DNA of 64,000 nucleotides from Chlamydia gallinacea 08-1274/3 (GTDB taxonomy: Bacteria > Chlamydiota > Chlamydiia > Chlamydiales > Chlamydiaceae). Below the pieces are notes generated by a model. It searched no databases. It was given only the letters and a program-made list of their open reading frames with translations, and was not told where the DNA came from. How positions within the stretch are numbered: position 1 is the first letter of the stretch; every line of letters begins with the position of its first letter. Below, in pieces: positions 55,714 to 64,000 of the stretch. The translations under genes and the position numbers were made by a program. The stretch lies in NCBI RefSeq assembly GCF_000471025.2, contig NZ_CP015840.1:868001-932000 (forward strand), in the 5' to 3' direction.

Positions 55714-56748
55714 ATGGACATTAGGAGGCGAGGTAATCAGCATTGTTTTTATATTGAAAAAACAGATAGCTTGATGAGAAATTCCTATAGTCAGGATCCC
55801 AATAATTTCAAAAAAGGTGCTGAGCTTAAAAAGTTTTTGGATATTAAAAAGCAAATTATTACTTCAGCACGAGAATTTCAACATGAAAAACAAGTTATTG
55901 GGCATTGTCCAAACAAGATACAATGGCTTCCTTATAAAAACGAAGATCTGGAGGAGGCTAAAGAACTATTCACTACGCTAAAGTCTATGGATAGTAGATT
56001 AGCACAGTTATTTTTCTATGCCCCCAATTGTAGGATGGATTCTTGTTCCTTTATAGAAGTCATTAGGGAATATGAAAAGTCATTTGCTTTAGGTGGTATT
56101 TTATTACTGTACGGTTCTTTAGAACAACAAAGTAAATATATCCAAGATTTCAATCAATTAAACGCACTTCCTTTGTTAACGGGGTCCTCTGTATCTCATA
56201 GTTTATTCTGTTATTTATCTTACCGAGATTTATCTTTAATAGACTGCACGGATTTTTATGATTTAGGAAGAGAATTAGGAAAATTAGTAAGAACTTATGG
56301 GGTTTTTATTTCTTTGATTCTTCAAGAAAATATCAGTATAGATTTATTAAATTATTCTAATCTAGTCCAAGGATTACAAAGTTCAGGAAATATTCAGGGA
56401 AAGCTGTGTCAGTTTGATGTTACATCTACCATAATCACCACACCTAGTCCAATTGCTTTACGTTATAGTTTAGCTAATACAATTCGTAGTCTAGCGATCA
56501 ACGTAGATTTCTCAAGTTTAAAGTTTATAGGATGTTCTATTTTTACAAGGCCTGAAACTACAGTGAAATTTTTAAATTATGGAGTAGAATGTTTTATATT
56601 TTCTAATCTTAAAGAACTTAAAATGGGTATAAAAACTTTAACATCACTGATTTCTTCTGGGAAAATTAGCCCGACTATTGTTAATAAAAACATAGTTAAA
56701 ATTTTAATGCTGAAAAGACGCTTAAAAAAATACATACTTAATTATTAG
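55714..56748 (+). CDS. Conserved protein resembling a catalytically dead GH3/NagZ domain (CT244 position)
   Basis: 344 residues, no signal peptide. From about residue 94 the sequence follows the GH3 N-terminal domain pattern of Nag[24 protein letters not shown] (compare VGGLILFTRN), [16 protein letters not shown] (compare LVVAVDQEGGRV), [37 protein letters not shown] (compare IMPAHVIYSD and the following residues), [12 protein letters not shown] (compare GVIFSDDLSM), and a tail with [10 protein letters not shown] and [11 protein letters not shown]. The KHFPGHG loop is absent and the nucleophile Asp position reads CSIF. Divergent from pdhA; the last 11 bases overlap lpxD. Function unknown; fold assignment is my inference. 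Confidence 0.8.
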   Translation: MDIRRRGNQHCFYIEKTDSLMRNSYSQDPNNFKKGAELKKFLDIKKQIITSAREFQHEKQVIGHCPNKIQWLPYKNEDLEEAKELFTTLKSMDSRLAQLFFYAPNCRMDSCSFIEVIREYEKSFALGGILLLYGSLEQQSKYIQDFNQLNALPLLTGSSVSHSLFCYLSYRDLSLIDCTDFYDLGRELGKLVRTYGVFISLILQENISIDLLNYSNLVQGLQSSGNIQGKLCQFDVTSTIITTPSPIALRYSLANTIRSLAINVDFSSLKFIGCSIFTRPETTVKFLNYGVECFIFSNLKELKMGIKTLTSLISSGKISPTIVNKNIVKILMLKRRLKKYILNY

Positions 56749-57832
56749 AGCTTTCTGCTAAAGTTTGTTCTTCTATACTAGCTGGGGCCAATTGTTGCAT
56801 CTTTTTTTCTAGACTACCTAAGCGCTCTTCTAATTTAGGCAAGTTACGTATTTTAGCAATTTGACGATGGATTTCTTGATAAGGACGTGCGGGAGCCCCA
56901 CCGTAAATTCCAGGAGAATTAATAGATTTAGTTACCCCTGTTTGTGCCATCATAATGACATGATCCGTGATTGAAATATGTCCTGTGATTCCGGTTTGAC
57001 CGCCTGCAATCACATGGTTACCTATTTTTGTAGAACCTGCAATTCCTACTTGAGCAACGATAACACAGTGTTTTCCAATGTTCACATGATGAGCGATTTG
57101 CACTTGGTTATCAATTTTTGTTCCTTCACCGATAATAGTACTTTTAAAGCGTCCACGATCAATCGTTGTGTTGGCTCCAATTTCTACATCATTTTCAATA
57201 ATTATCTGACCTAGGTGTTTTAAATGTTTATGACGGCCAAAAGCATCGGTAATATACCCAAAACCACACGAACCTATTACTGCCCCTGGATGAACAATTA
57301 CGCGTTTCCCTAAGACAGAGCGTTCCTGAATAGTTACTTTGGGATGAATAACACATCCCTCTCCTAAAATGGATCCTGCACCAATAATGCTTCCTGCACC
57401 AATAGAGGAATTGTCTTCTATACATACTTGTTGGCAAATCACTGCATAGGGTTCAATACATACATTCTTTCCGATGCGTGCTGAGGGGTGAATAATTGCT
57501 GTAGAGTGGATTCCTGTAAATCCTGAGTCAATAGATGAAATAAATAACTCAACACATTTTTGAAAAGTGACAGAAGGAAGTTCTGAAGCTATTAAGAAAT
57601 TTTTATTTAGATGACTATACTTTTGAGCCTGAGCTTTTGATAGAATTATAGCACCAGCTCGTGTAGTCTTTATAAAACGAACATATTTTTCATTGTCCAA
57701 AAAGGTAACATGATGAGGTTGAGCCTCATTAATATCTTCTACACCGGAAATAAGAGTTTCTGTATTTCCTTGGACTTCAACTTGCAATAAATCTGCTAAC
57801 TGTTGAAGCTTATAAACAAGCTCTTTAGACAT
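56738..57832 (-). CDS. lpxD: UDP-3-O-acylglucosamine N-acyltransferase
   Basis: Third step of lipid A synthesis: N-acylates UDP-3-O-acylglucosamine using acyl-ACP. 364 residues: N-terminal uridine-binding domain, left-handed beta-helix of hexapeptide repeats from about residue 105 to 300 (I/V-G-x-x-x-x), catalytic His in [12 protein letters not shown], and a C-terminal helix. Downstream of ompH by 27 bases; 3' end overlaps the CT244-position gene by 11 bases. Confidence 0.96.
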   Translation of the reverse strand: MSKELVYKLQQLADLLQVEVQGNTETLISGVEDINEAQPHHVTFLDNEKYVRFIKTTRAGAIILSKAQAQKYSHLNKNFLIASELPSVTFQKCVELFISSIDSGFTGIHSTAIIHPSARIGKNVCIEPYAVICQQVCIEDNSSIGAGSIIGAGSILGEGCVIHPKVTIQERSVLGKRVIVHPGAVIGSCGFGYITDAFGRHKHLKHLGQIIIENDVEIGANTTIDRGRFKSTIIGEGTKIDNQVQIAHHVNIGKHCVIVAQVGIAGSTKIGNHVIAGGQTGITGHISITDHVIMMAQTGVTKSINSPGIYGGAPARPYQEIHRQIAKIRNLPKLEERLGSLEKKMQQLAPASIEEQTLAESSNN

Positions 57833-57859
57833 AGAAAAATCCGTTAAATTTGCGGCAGT

Positions 57860-58396
57860 TTAATTATTTTTAAAAAAATCATCAAGAATTTTAATAACTT
57901 CATTTGTTTTATCGGAAGATCTATCAATAGATAAAACTACTTCATCATTGAGTATAGCTGTTAAATTTTCTTGTTCACGAACAATATCAGAGGCTTTTTT
58001 CACTTCTTGTATGAGCTTTTGCACTCGTTTCATGTGACTTTGGTTGATCATTTGATAGTATTGTGACTGTAGAGCATTATATTCCATGGAAAGTGATTCA
58101 AACTTTTTTCGTAATTCTTCGGAGGCTGTGCTTGAGAGACTCTCCATATAGTCTTCATCTTGTAGTCGATTGTAAATTGCTGTGAGTTCTTCTTCCATTT
58201 TTTCTGAATTTTTTGAAAATTGCTGTTTCATATTTTCAAGTTCTTCAGTTTCCTTTTTTCCTAGCCTGGATTCTTCTAGGCAGCGTTTTAAGTTCACAAC
58301 ACCCAATCTGCTTTCTAATGAGTTGATACTTTCAGAAGCCTGTAACGTGGCTGATGAGGCGATTAAAATTGAACAAATGGATAAACTTTTTTTCAT
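57860..58396 (-). CDS. ompH: Periplasmic OmpH/Skp-like chaperone
   Basis: Skp-family holdase that carries outer membrane proteins to BamA, the gene just upstream. 178 residues: signal peptide ([20 protein letters not shown]), then long charged helices ([20 protein letters not shown]) forming the tentacles. The gene order bamA-ompH-lpxD is widespread. Confidence 0.92.
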   Translation of the reverse strand: MKKSLSICSILIASSATLQASESINSLESRLGVVNLKRCLEESRLGKKETEELENMKQQFSKNSEKMEEELTAIYNRLQDEDYMESLSSTASEELRKKFESLSMEYNALQSQYYQMINQSHMKRVQKLIQEVKKASDIVREQENLTAILNDEVVLSIDRSSDKTNEVIKILDDFFKNN

Positions 58397-58480
58397 TACT
58401 AACCTTTCTTAATATCTAAAGAAAAACATTATATAGCAAATATTGCTAGATTCACTACAGATAAGAATGTAGCAATCTTT

Positions 58481-60847
58481 TTAGAAAACACCTCCAAGAG
58501 CAAAAAAGAAGCGTTGGGATACGTCGATCTTTTCATTATTGAACATTTCTGTAGGACGGAATGGCCAGCCAAATCCTAACATGACGGGAACATTGTTCAT
58601 AACATCAAAACGCAAACCAAATCCAGCACTACTACAGAGATTTTTTAGCTGAATAGTGTATTCTTGAAGTCCAACGAATCCAGAATCTAGGAATATAAAG
58701 GCACTTACGCTAGGTTGCGTGATTAGGGGGTATTGAAATTCTTCAGTAAGTAGTAAAGAAGATAAGCCTCCTTTAGGTTCTGTAGGAGAAAATTTAGGGC
58801 CTATCAGGAAGGGTTTATATCCACGAACAGTAGTTTCTCCACCCAGGAAAAAGCGTTCGCTTATAGGAATGCCGTCCATAGAAGTATCACTAAAAGGCTT
58901 GAGAAACTGAGCTTCTCCTTTAATTTTTAAAACGCCTTTTCTTGTTAGCTTTCTATAGATAGAACTATTAATAGATAACTTAGTAAAGTGATAGGACCCT
59001 CCAAGACCAGAAACTTCAAAACTTATACCCCCACGAATACCTGTTGTAGGATTGCGTGGATTATTTACTGAATCATAATTTAGGTTTATTCCAGCAGCAG
59101 AAACAAAACCTTTATTAGCATCAAGATCAGGGCCTACTTGATTTTTTTTCTTATGTAGACTTGTTTGACTACCACGGTAGTATAAGCCATACTTTAATTT
59201 TTGATTTAGAATATATGTAGTGCTGACATTGCCGCCATAAGTTTCAACAGAATAGTCTTTTGAAAGAGCCTTATTAATCGATTTGTCGAGTTCTACTCCT
59301 AAAATCCAAGGAGTGTTTAAGAAATGTGGCTTGGTCCATTTGAGCGTATAATCCGTAACCTTATCTCCGAAGTTGGCTTTTAAGAATAAATACTCACCAC
59401 CACCACGTAAGCATTTTAATCCTTTAGAGAATAAATTATGAAGTCCTAATAGATGAAAGTTACTTTCTGAGAGTTCAATGCCTCCAAATAAATTATCTAG
59501 AGAACTAAATCCAAGAAATAACCCAAGATTTCCTGTTGTTGTTTCTTTAACTTCTATAAATATATCTCGATATTGCTCCGAACTGTTTAGTGGATCTAAT
59601 TGTGAGCGCACAGTATAGACACTCACGCTCTGGAAATATCCTGTGTTTCTTAAACGTTGCTCTGTATCTTCAAGCTTTAATCTATTAAAAGAGTCTCCAG
59701 GAAATAGGCTACTTTCATGCAAGATAACATCATGTTTTGTATGTGTATTTCCAGTAATTTTGATTAAACCAACTTTATAAGGAGAGCCTTCACTAATTTG
59801 ATAAGTGACGTCATACACAGGTCGTTGAGTGTGAGGCGAAAATACTACGTCGATATTTGTGTTTATGTAGCCGTATTTAGCATAAACATCTTTAATTTTT
59901 TGAGCTCCATCCCAAATATTATTAGGACAATAGATATCATTAGGTCCTGCGGATAATTGCTTTTCTATAAGTCGTTGGGGTAAGAGATCCAAGCCTTCAA
60001 TATGGACGTGCCCCAGGGTATAAAGAGGACCTTTATTTACATTCATGCAAAGGACTATATTTCCTGAAGAGTCAACTTCTCTTTGAGGAGTAACCGTTGC
60101 ATCAGCATACCCTAAATTATGTAGATAATTCGTAATAGCAAAGGTATCTTGCTCAACAATGTCAGGATGGTACAAACCACTTCCTGTAAACCAGCTAGTA
60201 GTTCTAGAATATTGTTTTGTATGAATGATTTCCTTAATATCAGATTTTTCTGAGCGATTGATTCCTCGGAATTCTAATTTTTTAATTCTACCACAAGGGC
60301 CTTCATGAATGTTTATGGTTATATCAACATAGCCGTAATTTTCATTATGATCTAATTCGTAAGCAATTTGAGAGTCGAAGTATCCGCGTTTAAGATAATA
60401 AAGGCGCAGTTCATCAAGATTTTTTAAGAATTTTTCTCTAGAAAATAGATCATTTTCATACAATTGCAATGTTTTAGTAATTTTATGTTGAGGAACAGCG
60501 ACATTCCCAATAATATGGATATTGCGAATACAAGGTTTAGCAACAAGAACTAGAGAGATTGTGGTCTTGCCATTAGAGAAATCTACTTTGGGTTCTACTT
60601 TATCATAGTCTTTTGATAAATTACGCAAGTCCTCATCAAAATCTGTTTGAGAAAACAAAGAGCCTTGTTTGGTTTTTAATCTTGGCTGGGGGTGCTTGTT
60701 TAAAGAATTTTCACCTTTAGTTGTAATTGTGATGGATTCAACTAATGTATACCCTTCTTTGACAGTTTCTGTAGTAGCAATTAGAAGTAGTGGAGCTTGG
60801 ATTAGTGCTAAGACAGTAAGCTGCAGAATAACTTTATTTCGCATCAT
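58481..60847 (-). CDS. bamA: BamA/Omp85 outer membrane protein assembly factor
   Basis: Central outer-membrane insertase. 788 residues: signal peptide (about 1-28), POTRA domains up to about residue 430, then a 16-stranded beta barrel with the conserved lid motif region FFLGGETTVRGYKPF (VRGF/Y type) and a C-terminal aromatic ending (RFFFALGGVF). The frame is open from a TTG at 60859; two adjacent ATGs (60847, 60844) are likelier starts. Confidence 0.96.
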   Translation of the reverse strand: MMRNKVILQLTVLALIQAPLLLIATTETVKEGYTLVESITITTKGENSLNKHPQPRLKTKQGSLFSQTDFDEDLRNLSKDYDKVEPKVDFSNGKTTISLVLVAKPCIRNIHIIGNVAVPQHKITKTLQLYENDLFSREKFLKNLDELRLYYLKRGYFDSQIAYELDHNENYGYVDITINIHEGPCGRIKKLEFRGINRSEKSDIKEIIHTKQYSRTTSWFTGSGLYHPDIVEQDTFAITNYLHNLGYADATVTPQREVDSSGNIVLCMNVNKGPLYTLGHVHIEGLDLLPQRLIEKQLSAGPNDIYCPNNIWDGAQKIKDVYAKYGYINTNIDVVFSPHTQRPVYDVTYQISEGSPYKVGLIKITGNTHTKHDVILHESSLFPGDSFNRLKLEDTEQRLRNTGYFQSVSVYTVRSQLDPLNSSEQYRDIFIEVKETTTGNLGLFLGFSSLDNLFGGIELSESNFHLLGLHNLFSKGLKCLRGGGEYLFLKANFGDKVTDYTLKWTKPHFLNTPWILGVELDKSINKALSKDYSVETYGGNVSTTYILNQKLKYGLYYRGSQTSLHKKKNQVGPDLDANKGFVSAAGINLNYDSVNNPRNPTTGIRGGISFEVSGLGGSYHFTKLSINSSIYRKLTRKGVLKIKGEAQFLKPFSDTSMDGIPISERFFLGGETTVRGYKPFLIGPKFSPTEPKGGLSSLLLTEEFQYPLITQPSVSAFIFLDSGFVGLQEYTIQLKNLCSSAGFGLRFDVMNNVPVMLGFGWPFRPTEMFNNEKIDVSQRFFFALGGVF

Positions 60848-60993
60848 GAACACTCGCAAGAATTTGCTCTAAGACAGAGAAACTTGTTTATTGAAGTAAG
60901 CACAAAAATAAGGGGTAGGATGTTTTTTCTCAAGATCTTACTCTTTTATAAGCTATAGAGAACCATATATCTTTTTAAAATTGTGTTTTTGCT

Positions 60994-61596
60994 TTAATAA
61001 GGGCTTCTTCCTGAAAATGCCCTGGCTAACGTGTTTGGATCTATATAGTCAAAAGACAAACCGATGGGTAAACCTAAAGCTAATCTAGAAATAGAAATAT
61101 CTACTGATATGAGCTCTTGTTTTAGAAAAAGTGCTGTAGCATCTCCTTCCAAGGTTGCATCTAGAGCGATAATGATCTCTTTTGGTTTTAGTGTTTGTAT
61201 ACGTTGTTTTAATAACTGTAGCCTTTCATCTTGGATATGTTTTCCTGTGATGGGTGATAATAGTGTTCCTAAGATGAAGTAATGGCCACGGAAGACTCGA
61301 GAACGTTCAAAGGAAAACACGTCTTTGGGAGTGGCTAAGATACATAATATAGTTGGATCACGCGATTCTTGGCAAAAATCACAGGGGCTTTCTGGCAAAT
61401 TTTTTAGACAAAAGCATGTGGGGCAGTGACAGCGGGAAGAGGCAATTTCCATAAAGGCTTGTCCAATACCTTGCAACTGTTCTTCATTCCATTCAAGCAA
61501 TTCAAATGCTAATTTTTCTGCTGTTTTAAAACCTACTCCAGGAAGCTTTCTAAGCAGAGATATTAATTTAGATATATAACTTGGATATTTTACCAT
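60994..61596 (-). CDS. recR: Recombination mediator RecR
   Basis: Zinc-finger and TOPRIM protein acting with RecO and RecF in gap repair. 200 residues: helix-hairpin-helix LRKLPGVGFKTAEKLAFELL, Cys4 zinc finger (CHCPTCFC, then CDFC), TOPRIM segment IIIALDATLEGDATALFLK and the C-terminal RLALGLPIGLSFDYIDPNTL. Divergent from fabH. Confidence 0.96.
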   Translation of the reverse strand: MVKYPSYISKLISLLRKLPGVGFKTAEKLAFELLEWNEEQLQGIGQAFMEIASSRCHCPTCFCLKNLPESPCDFCQESRDPTILCILATPKDVFSFERSRVFRGHYFILGTLLSPITGKHIQDERLQLLKQRIQTLKPKEIIIALDATLEGDATALFLKQELISVDISISRLALGLPIGLSFDYIDPNTLARAFSGRSPY

Positions 61597-61720
61597 ATTA
61601 AAGTTTAATTTATAATTTTTTCCACTCTGTAGGCATAGGTAAGAGTCTTATGCGAAATAAAAGTTAGAGTATAAACTCTTTGAATAGTATACTAGTTTTT
61701 TTCTTTATTTGTGGTTGTTC

Positions 61721-62716
61721 GTGAAAAAAACAAGAAAAGCATCTATTTGGGGCACGGGCTCTTATTTGCCCAAAAAAATTCTCTCGAATTTTGATCTTGA
61801 ACATATGGTAGATACCTCTGATGAGTGGATAGTAACAAGAACCGGAATTAAGGAGCGACGTATTGCTGAGCCAAATGAATATGCCTCTATAATGGGGGCT
61901 GAATCTGCTCAGCGGGCTATAGAGAATGCAGGGATAAATAAAGATCAAATTGAGTGTATTATTTTTTCTACATCGGCTCCAGATTATATTTTTCCTTCGA
62001 GTGCCGCTCTAGCTCAAGCATATCTTGGTATCAAGGAAGTTCCTGCATTTGATTGTTTGGCGGCTTGTACTGGTTATTTGTACGGGCTTTCTTTGGCTAA
62101 AGCCTATATAGAATCAGGCATGTATAATAATGTTTTGTTGATTGCAGCAGATAAATTATCTTCATTTGTAAACTATGAAGACCGAAATACCTGTGTTTTA
62201 TTTGGAGATGGTGGGTCTGCTTGTGTAATAGGTTTGAGTCGGCCCGGTGCGTTAGAAATTACTAACGTAAGTTTAGGGGCTGATGGTTCTCTAGCTGAGT
62301 TATTAAGTTTACCCGCTGGAGGAAGCCGTATTCCCGCTTCTAAGAAAACCTTGGAGGAGGGTAAGCATTTTATTGCTATGGAAGGGAAGGAAGTTTTTAA
62401 ACATGCTGTGCGTCGGATGGAATTTGCTGCTAAAGATTGTATTGCTAAAGCAGGAATTGAAGAAAAAGATATTGATTGGTTAGTTCCTCATCAAGCAAAT
62501 GAACGTATTATTGATGCAATAGCAAAGCGTTTCGATATTGACGAGAACAAGGTATTTAAAACGTTATCTAAGTATGGGAATACAGCAGCTTCTTCTGTAG
62601 GTATAGCCTTAGATGAACTACTGCATAAACATAACATTACTACTAATGAATACCTACTTTTAGTAGCTTTTGGTGGTGGGTTATCTTGGGGAGCCGTGAT
62701 TTTACAGCAGGTATAG
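61721..62716 (+). CDS. fabH: 3-oxoacyl-ACP synthase III
   Basis: Starts fatty acid synthesis by condensing acetyl-CoA with malonyl-ACP. The catalytic triad is visible: Cys in FDCLAACTGYLYG, His in WLVPHQANERII and Asn in KYGNTAASSVG. 331 residues from GTG 61721 (MKKTRKASIWGTGSYLPKK); TTGs at 61709 and 61715 are possible. Small AT hairpins (AGAGT-ATAA-ACTCT) lie about 55 bases upstream. First gene of fabH-fabD-fabG. Confidence 0.95.
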   Translation: MKKTRKASIWGTGSYLPKKILSNFDLEHMVDTSDEWIVTRTGIKERRIAEPNEYASIMGAESAQRAIENAGINKDQIECIIFSTSAPDYIFPSSAALAQAYLGIKEVPAFDCLAACTGYLYGLSLAKAYIESGMYNNVLLIAADKLSSFVNYEDRNTCVLFGDGGSACVIGLSRPGALEITNVSLGADGSLAELLSLPAGGSRIPASKKTLEEGKHFIAMEGKEVFKHAVRRMEFAAKDCIAKAGIEEKDIDWLVPHQANERIIDAIAKRFDIDENKVFKTLSKYGNTAASSVGIALDELLHKHNITTNEYLLLVAFGGGLSWGAVILQQV

Positions 62717-62726
62717 GATTTTACTT

Positions 62727-63653
62727 ATGGATAAAAAAATAGCTTTTTTGTTCCCCGGTCAAGGTAGTCAATATGTAGGTATGGGTAAGGATTTAGTAGA
62801 TATGTACCCCGAAGTTGCAGAACTATTTGCTTTGGCAGATGAAACTTTAGGGTTTTCTTTATCTTCAATTATGTATGAAGGCCCAGAAGAAGTTTTATTG
62901 CAAACAGCATATAGTCAGCTAGCTACATATCTGCATAGTTTATCAGTCGTGAAAATTATATCCTCACGTATGTCTATTGTTCCTTCATTAGTGTCTGGAT
63001 TGAGTTTAGGGGAATATACAGCACTGGTCGTTTCGAAACGCATTTCTATTGTTGATGGTTTCCGTATTATTCATAAGCGTGCTCAGTTTATGAATGAGGC
63101 TTGTAAGCATCGTCCCGGAGCCATGGCAGCTATTGTGGGGCTAACAGCTGATGTTGTTGAAGAGAACATATCTAGTTTGGGTGATGGCATTTGGGTAGCT
63201 AATTATAATTCTCCCAAACAACTTGTTATTGCTGGGATACGTGAAAAAATAGAAGAAGCCATGCGATTGTTTATTGATTTAGGGGCGAAGCGAGCAGTTT
63301 TATTGAAAGTATCTGGAGCATTTCATACTCCTTTAATGCAGACTGCAGAGGATGAGTTATCTCCTTATTTATATAATTTGGATATGAATGATTCAGAGAT
63401 TCCTTTTATTTCTAACGTTGTGGCAAAGCCTTTATTGGATACTGAAGAAATTCGTCAGTGTTTAGTCAGGCAGATGACTTCTCCAACATTATGGTATCAG
63501 AGTTGTTCTCAAATGGATACCGAAGTTGATGGATTTTTAGAATTAGGACCGGGTAAAGTTCTTGCAGGATTGGGACGATCTATGGGGATGAGTAAACCTA
63601 TTAGGAGCCTAGGTACGGTAGAGAGTATCCAAAATTTTTTGATGGGGGGCTAA
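62727..63653 (+). CDS. fabD: Malonyl-CoA:ACP transacylase
   Basis: Loads malonyl groups onto ACP. 308 residues: FPGQGSQYVGMG, nucleophile Ser in GLSLGEYTALV, catalytic His in SGAFHTPLM. Begins 10 bases after fabH; its stop shares one base with the fabG ATG (TAATG). Confidence 0.96.
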   Translation: MDKKIAFLFPGQGSQYVGMGKDLVDMYPEVAELFALADETLGFSLSSIMYEGPEEVLLQTAYSQLATYLHSLSVVKIISSRMSIVPSLVSGLSLGEYTALVVSKRISIVDGFRIIHKRAQFMNEACKHRPGAMAAIVGLTADVVEENISSLGDGIWVANYNSPKQLVIAGIREKIEEAMRLFIDLGAKRAVLLKVSGAFHTPLMQTAEDELSPYLYNLDMNDSEIPFISNVVAKPLLDTEEIRQCLVRQMTSPTLWYQSCSQMDTEVDGFLELGPGKVLAGLGRSMGMSKPIRSLGTVESIQNFLMGG

Positions 63654-64000
63654 TGAATCAGATTCTATTAGGGAAAAAGGCGATCATTACAGGAGGCTCT
63701 AGGGGGATAGGATTTGCTATTGCTAAACTTTTTGTAGAACAAGGAGCTGATGTAGAAATTTGGGGTATTAATGTAGAAAAAGGGAAGCACGCTGCTAAAG
63801 AGCTTTCTCAAATTGTAGATAGGCCGGTTACCTTTGTAAGTGCGGACGTGAGTAATTGTAGTTCCGTAAAAGAAGCTATGCAAGCGTTTCTCAGTAATCA
63901 TGGTAGTATTGATATTTTAGTGAATAATGCTGGTATTACTCGAGATAACCTTCTGATGCGTATGTCTGAGGAAGAGTGGTCTTCTGTAATTAATACAAAT
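63653..64000 (+). CDS. fabG: 3-oxoacyl-ACP reductase, N-terminal part (3' end outside window)
   Basis: NADPH-dependent short-chain dehydrogenase of fatty acid synthesis. 116 codons before the window ends: cofactor motif TGGSRGIGFAIAKLF, NNAGIT, and the first part of the catalytic region. The ATG overlaps the fabD stop (TAATG). Confidence 0.95.
   Translation, partial: MNQILLGKKAIITGGSRGIGFAIAKLFVEQGADVEIWGINVEKGKHAAKELSQIVDRPVTFVSADVSNCSSVKEAMQAFLSNHGSIDILVNNAGITRDNLLMRMSEEEWSSVINTN

Noticed and set aside
1-64000. tRNA genes, rRNA, CRISPR arrays, insertion sequences or prophage remnants
   Set aside because: None seen: no tRNA T-loop plus acceptor combination between genes, no regular spaced repeats, no transposase or integrase-like ORF.

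Overview
The window is a low-GC, densely coded stretch of a Chlamydiaceae chromosome. The evidence is the set of lineage-typical genes: an ATP/ADP translocase (Npt1), the ytgABCD iron/metal transporter with a repressor fused to YtgC, LtuB, the type III secretion (T3S) block cdsU-cdsV-copN-scc1, a long-ectodomain YidC, and several Chlamydia-only proteins. Gene order follows C. trachomatis CT062 to CT101 from the left edge to about 44.3 kb. It then switches directly to CT252 running down to CT237. That junction is, from memory, the arrangement of the former Chlamydophila group (pneumoniae, psittaci, caviae, felis, abortus). The CopN sequence differs clearly from the C. pneumoniae one as I remember it, so a psittaci/caviae/felis/abortus-type species is most likely. 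I cannot name the species. No tRNA, rRNA, CRISPR array, insertion sequence or prophage was seen.

Layout. 0-6.5 kb: 3' end of tyrS, gnd, lepA, the ATP/ADP translocase and a small conserved gene. 6.5-11 kb: a 470-base gene-free region with an inverted repeat around a TATAAT box, then ytgABCD. 11-20 kb: dxr and rseP, then a secreted alpha/beta hydrolase, recF-dnaN, smpB, and apbE-folD-mreD-like. 20-24.4 kb: a late-gene island with ltuB, a structured non-coding RNA candidate ending in a strong terminator, an effector-like pair (CT082/CT083 homologues) and a phospholipase D-like protein. 24.4-33.3 kb: ubiD, rpmB, malQ, and the T3S operon encoding chaperone Scc1, plug CopN, export gate CdsV and switch protein CdsU. 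33.5-42.4 kb: ychF, then the information-processing cluster ribF-truB-rbfA-infB-nusA-rpsA. 42.5-44.3 kb: trxB, acpS and an Inc-like membrane gene. 44.4-56.7 kb: lgt, yidC, dnaA, an Inc-like gene, glgP, pdhABC and an orphan conserved gene. 56.7-64 kb: envelope and lipid genes lpxD-ompH-bamA, recR and fabH-fabD-fabG, the last cut by the window edge.

The genes fit an obligate intracellular parasite. It imports host ATP and metal, feeds glycogen-derived glucose (glgP, malQ) into the pentose phosphate pathway (gnd) and pyruvate dehydrogenase, makes its own fatty acids and lipid A, and secretes effectors by T3S. The points I find most worth a second look are these: (1) an otherwise intact FolD that has lost nearly every signature motif of the family; (2) an orphan protein (CT244 position) that reads as a catalytically dead relative of the NagZ/GH3 glycosidases; (3) a structured RNA candidate between ltuB and the CT082 homologue; (4) a near-identical AT-rich promoter-like element shared by ltuB and the CT082 homologue; (5) an inverted repeat flanking the ytg TATAAT box, a natural YtgR operator candidate; (6) CdsU carrying NPKD instead of the NPTH self-cleavage motif; and (7) several perfect inverted repeats between genes (scc1-malQ, dnaN-smpB, rpsA-nusA, dnaA leader).
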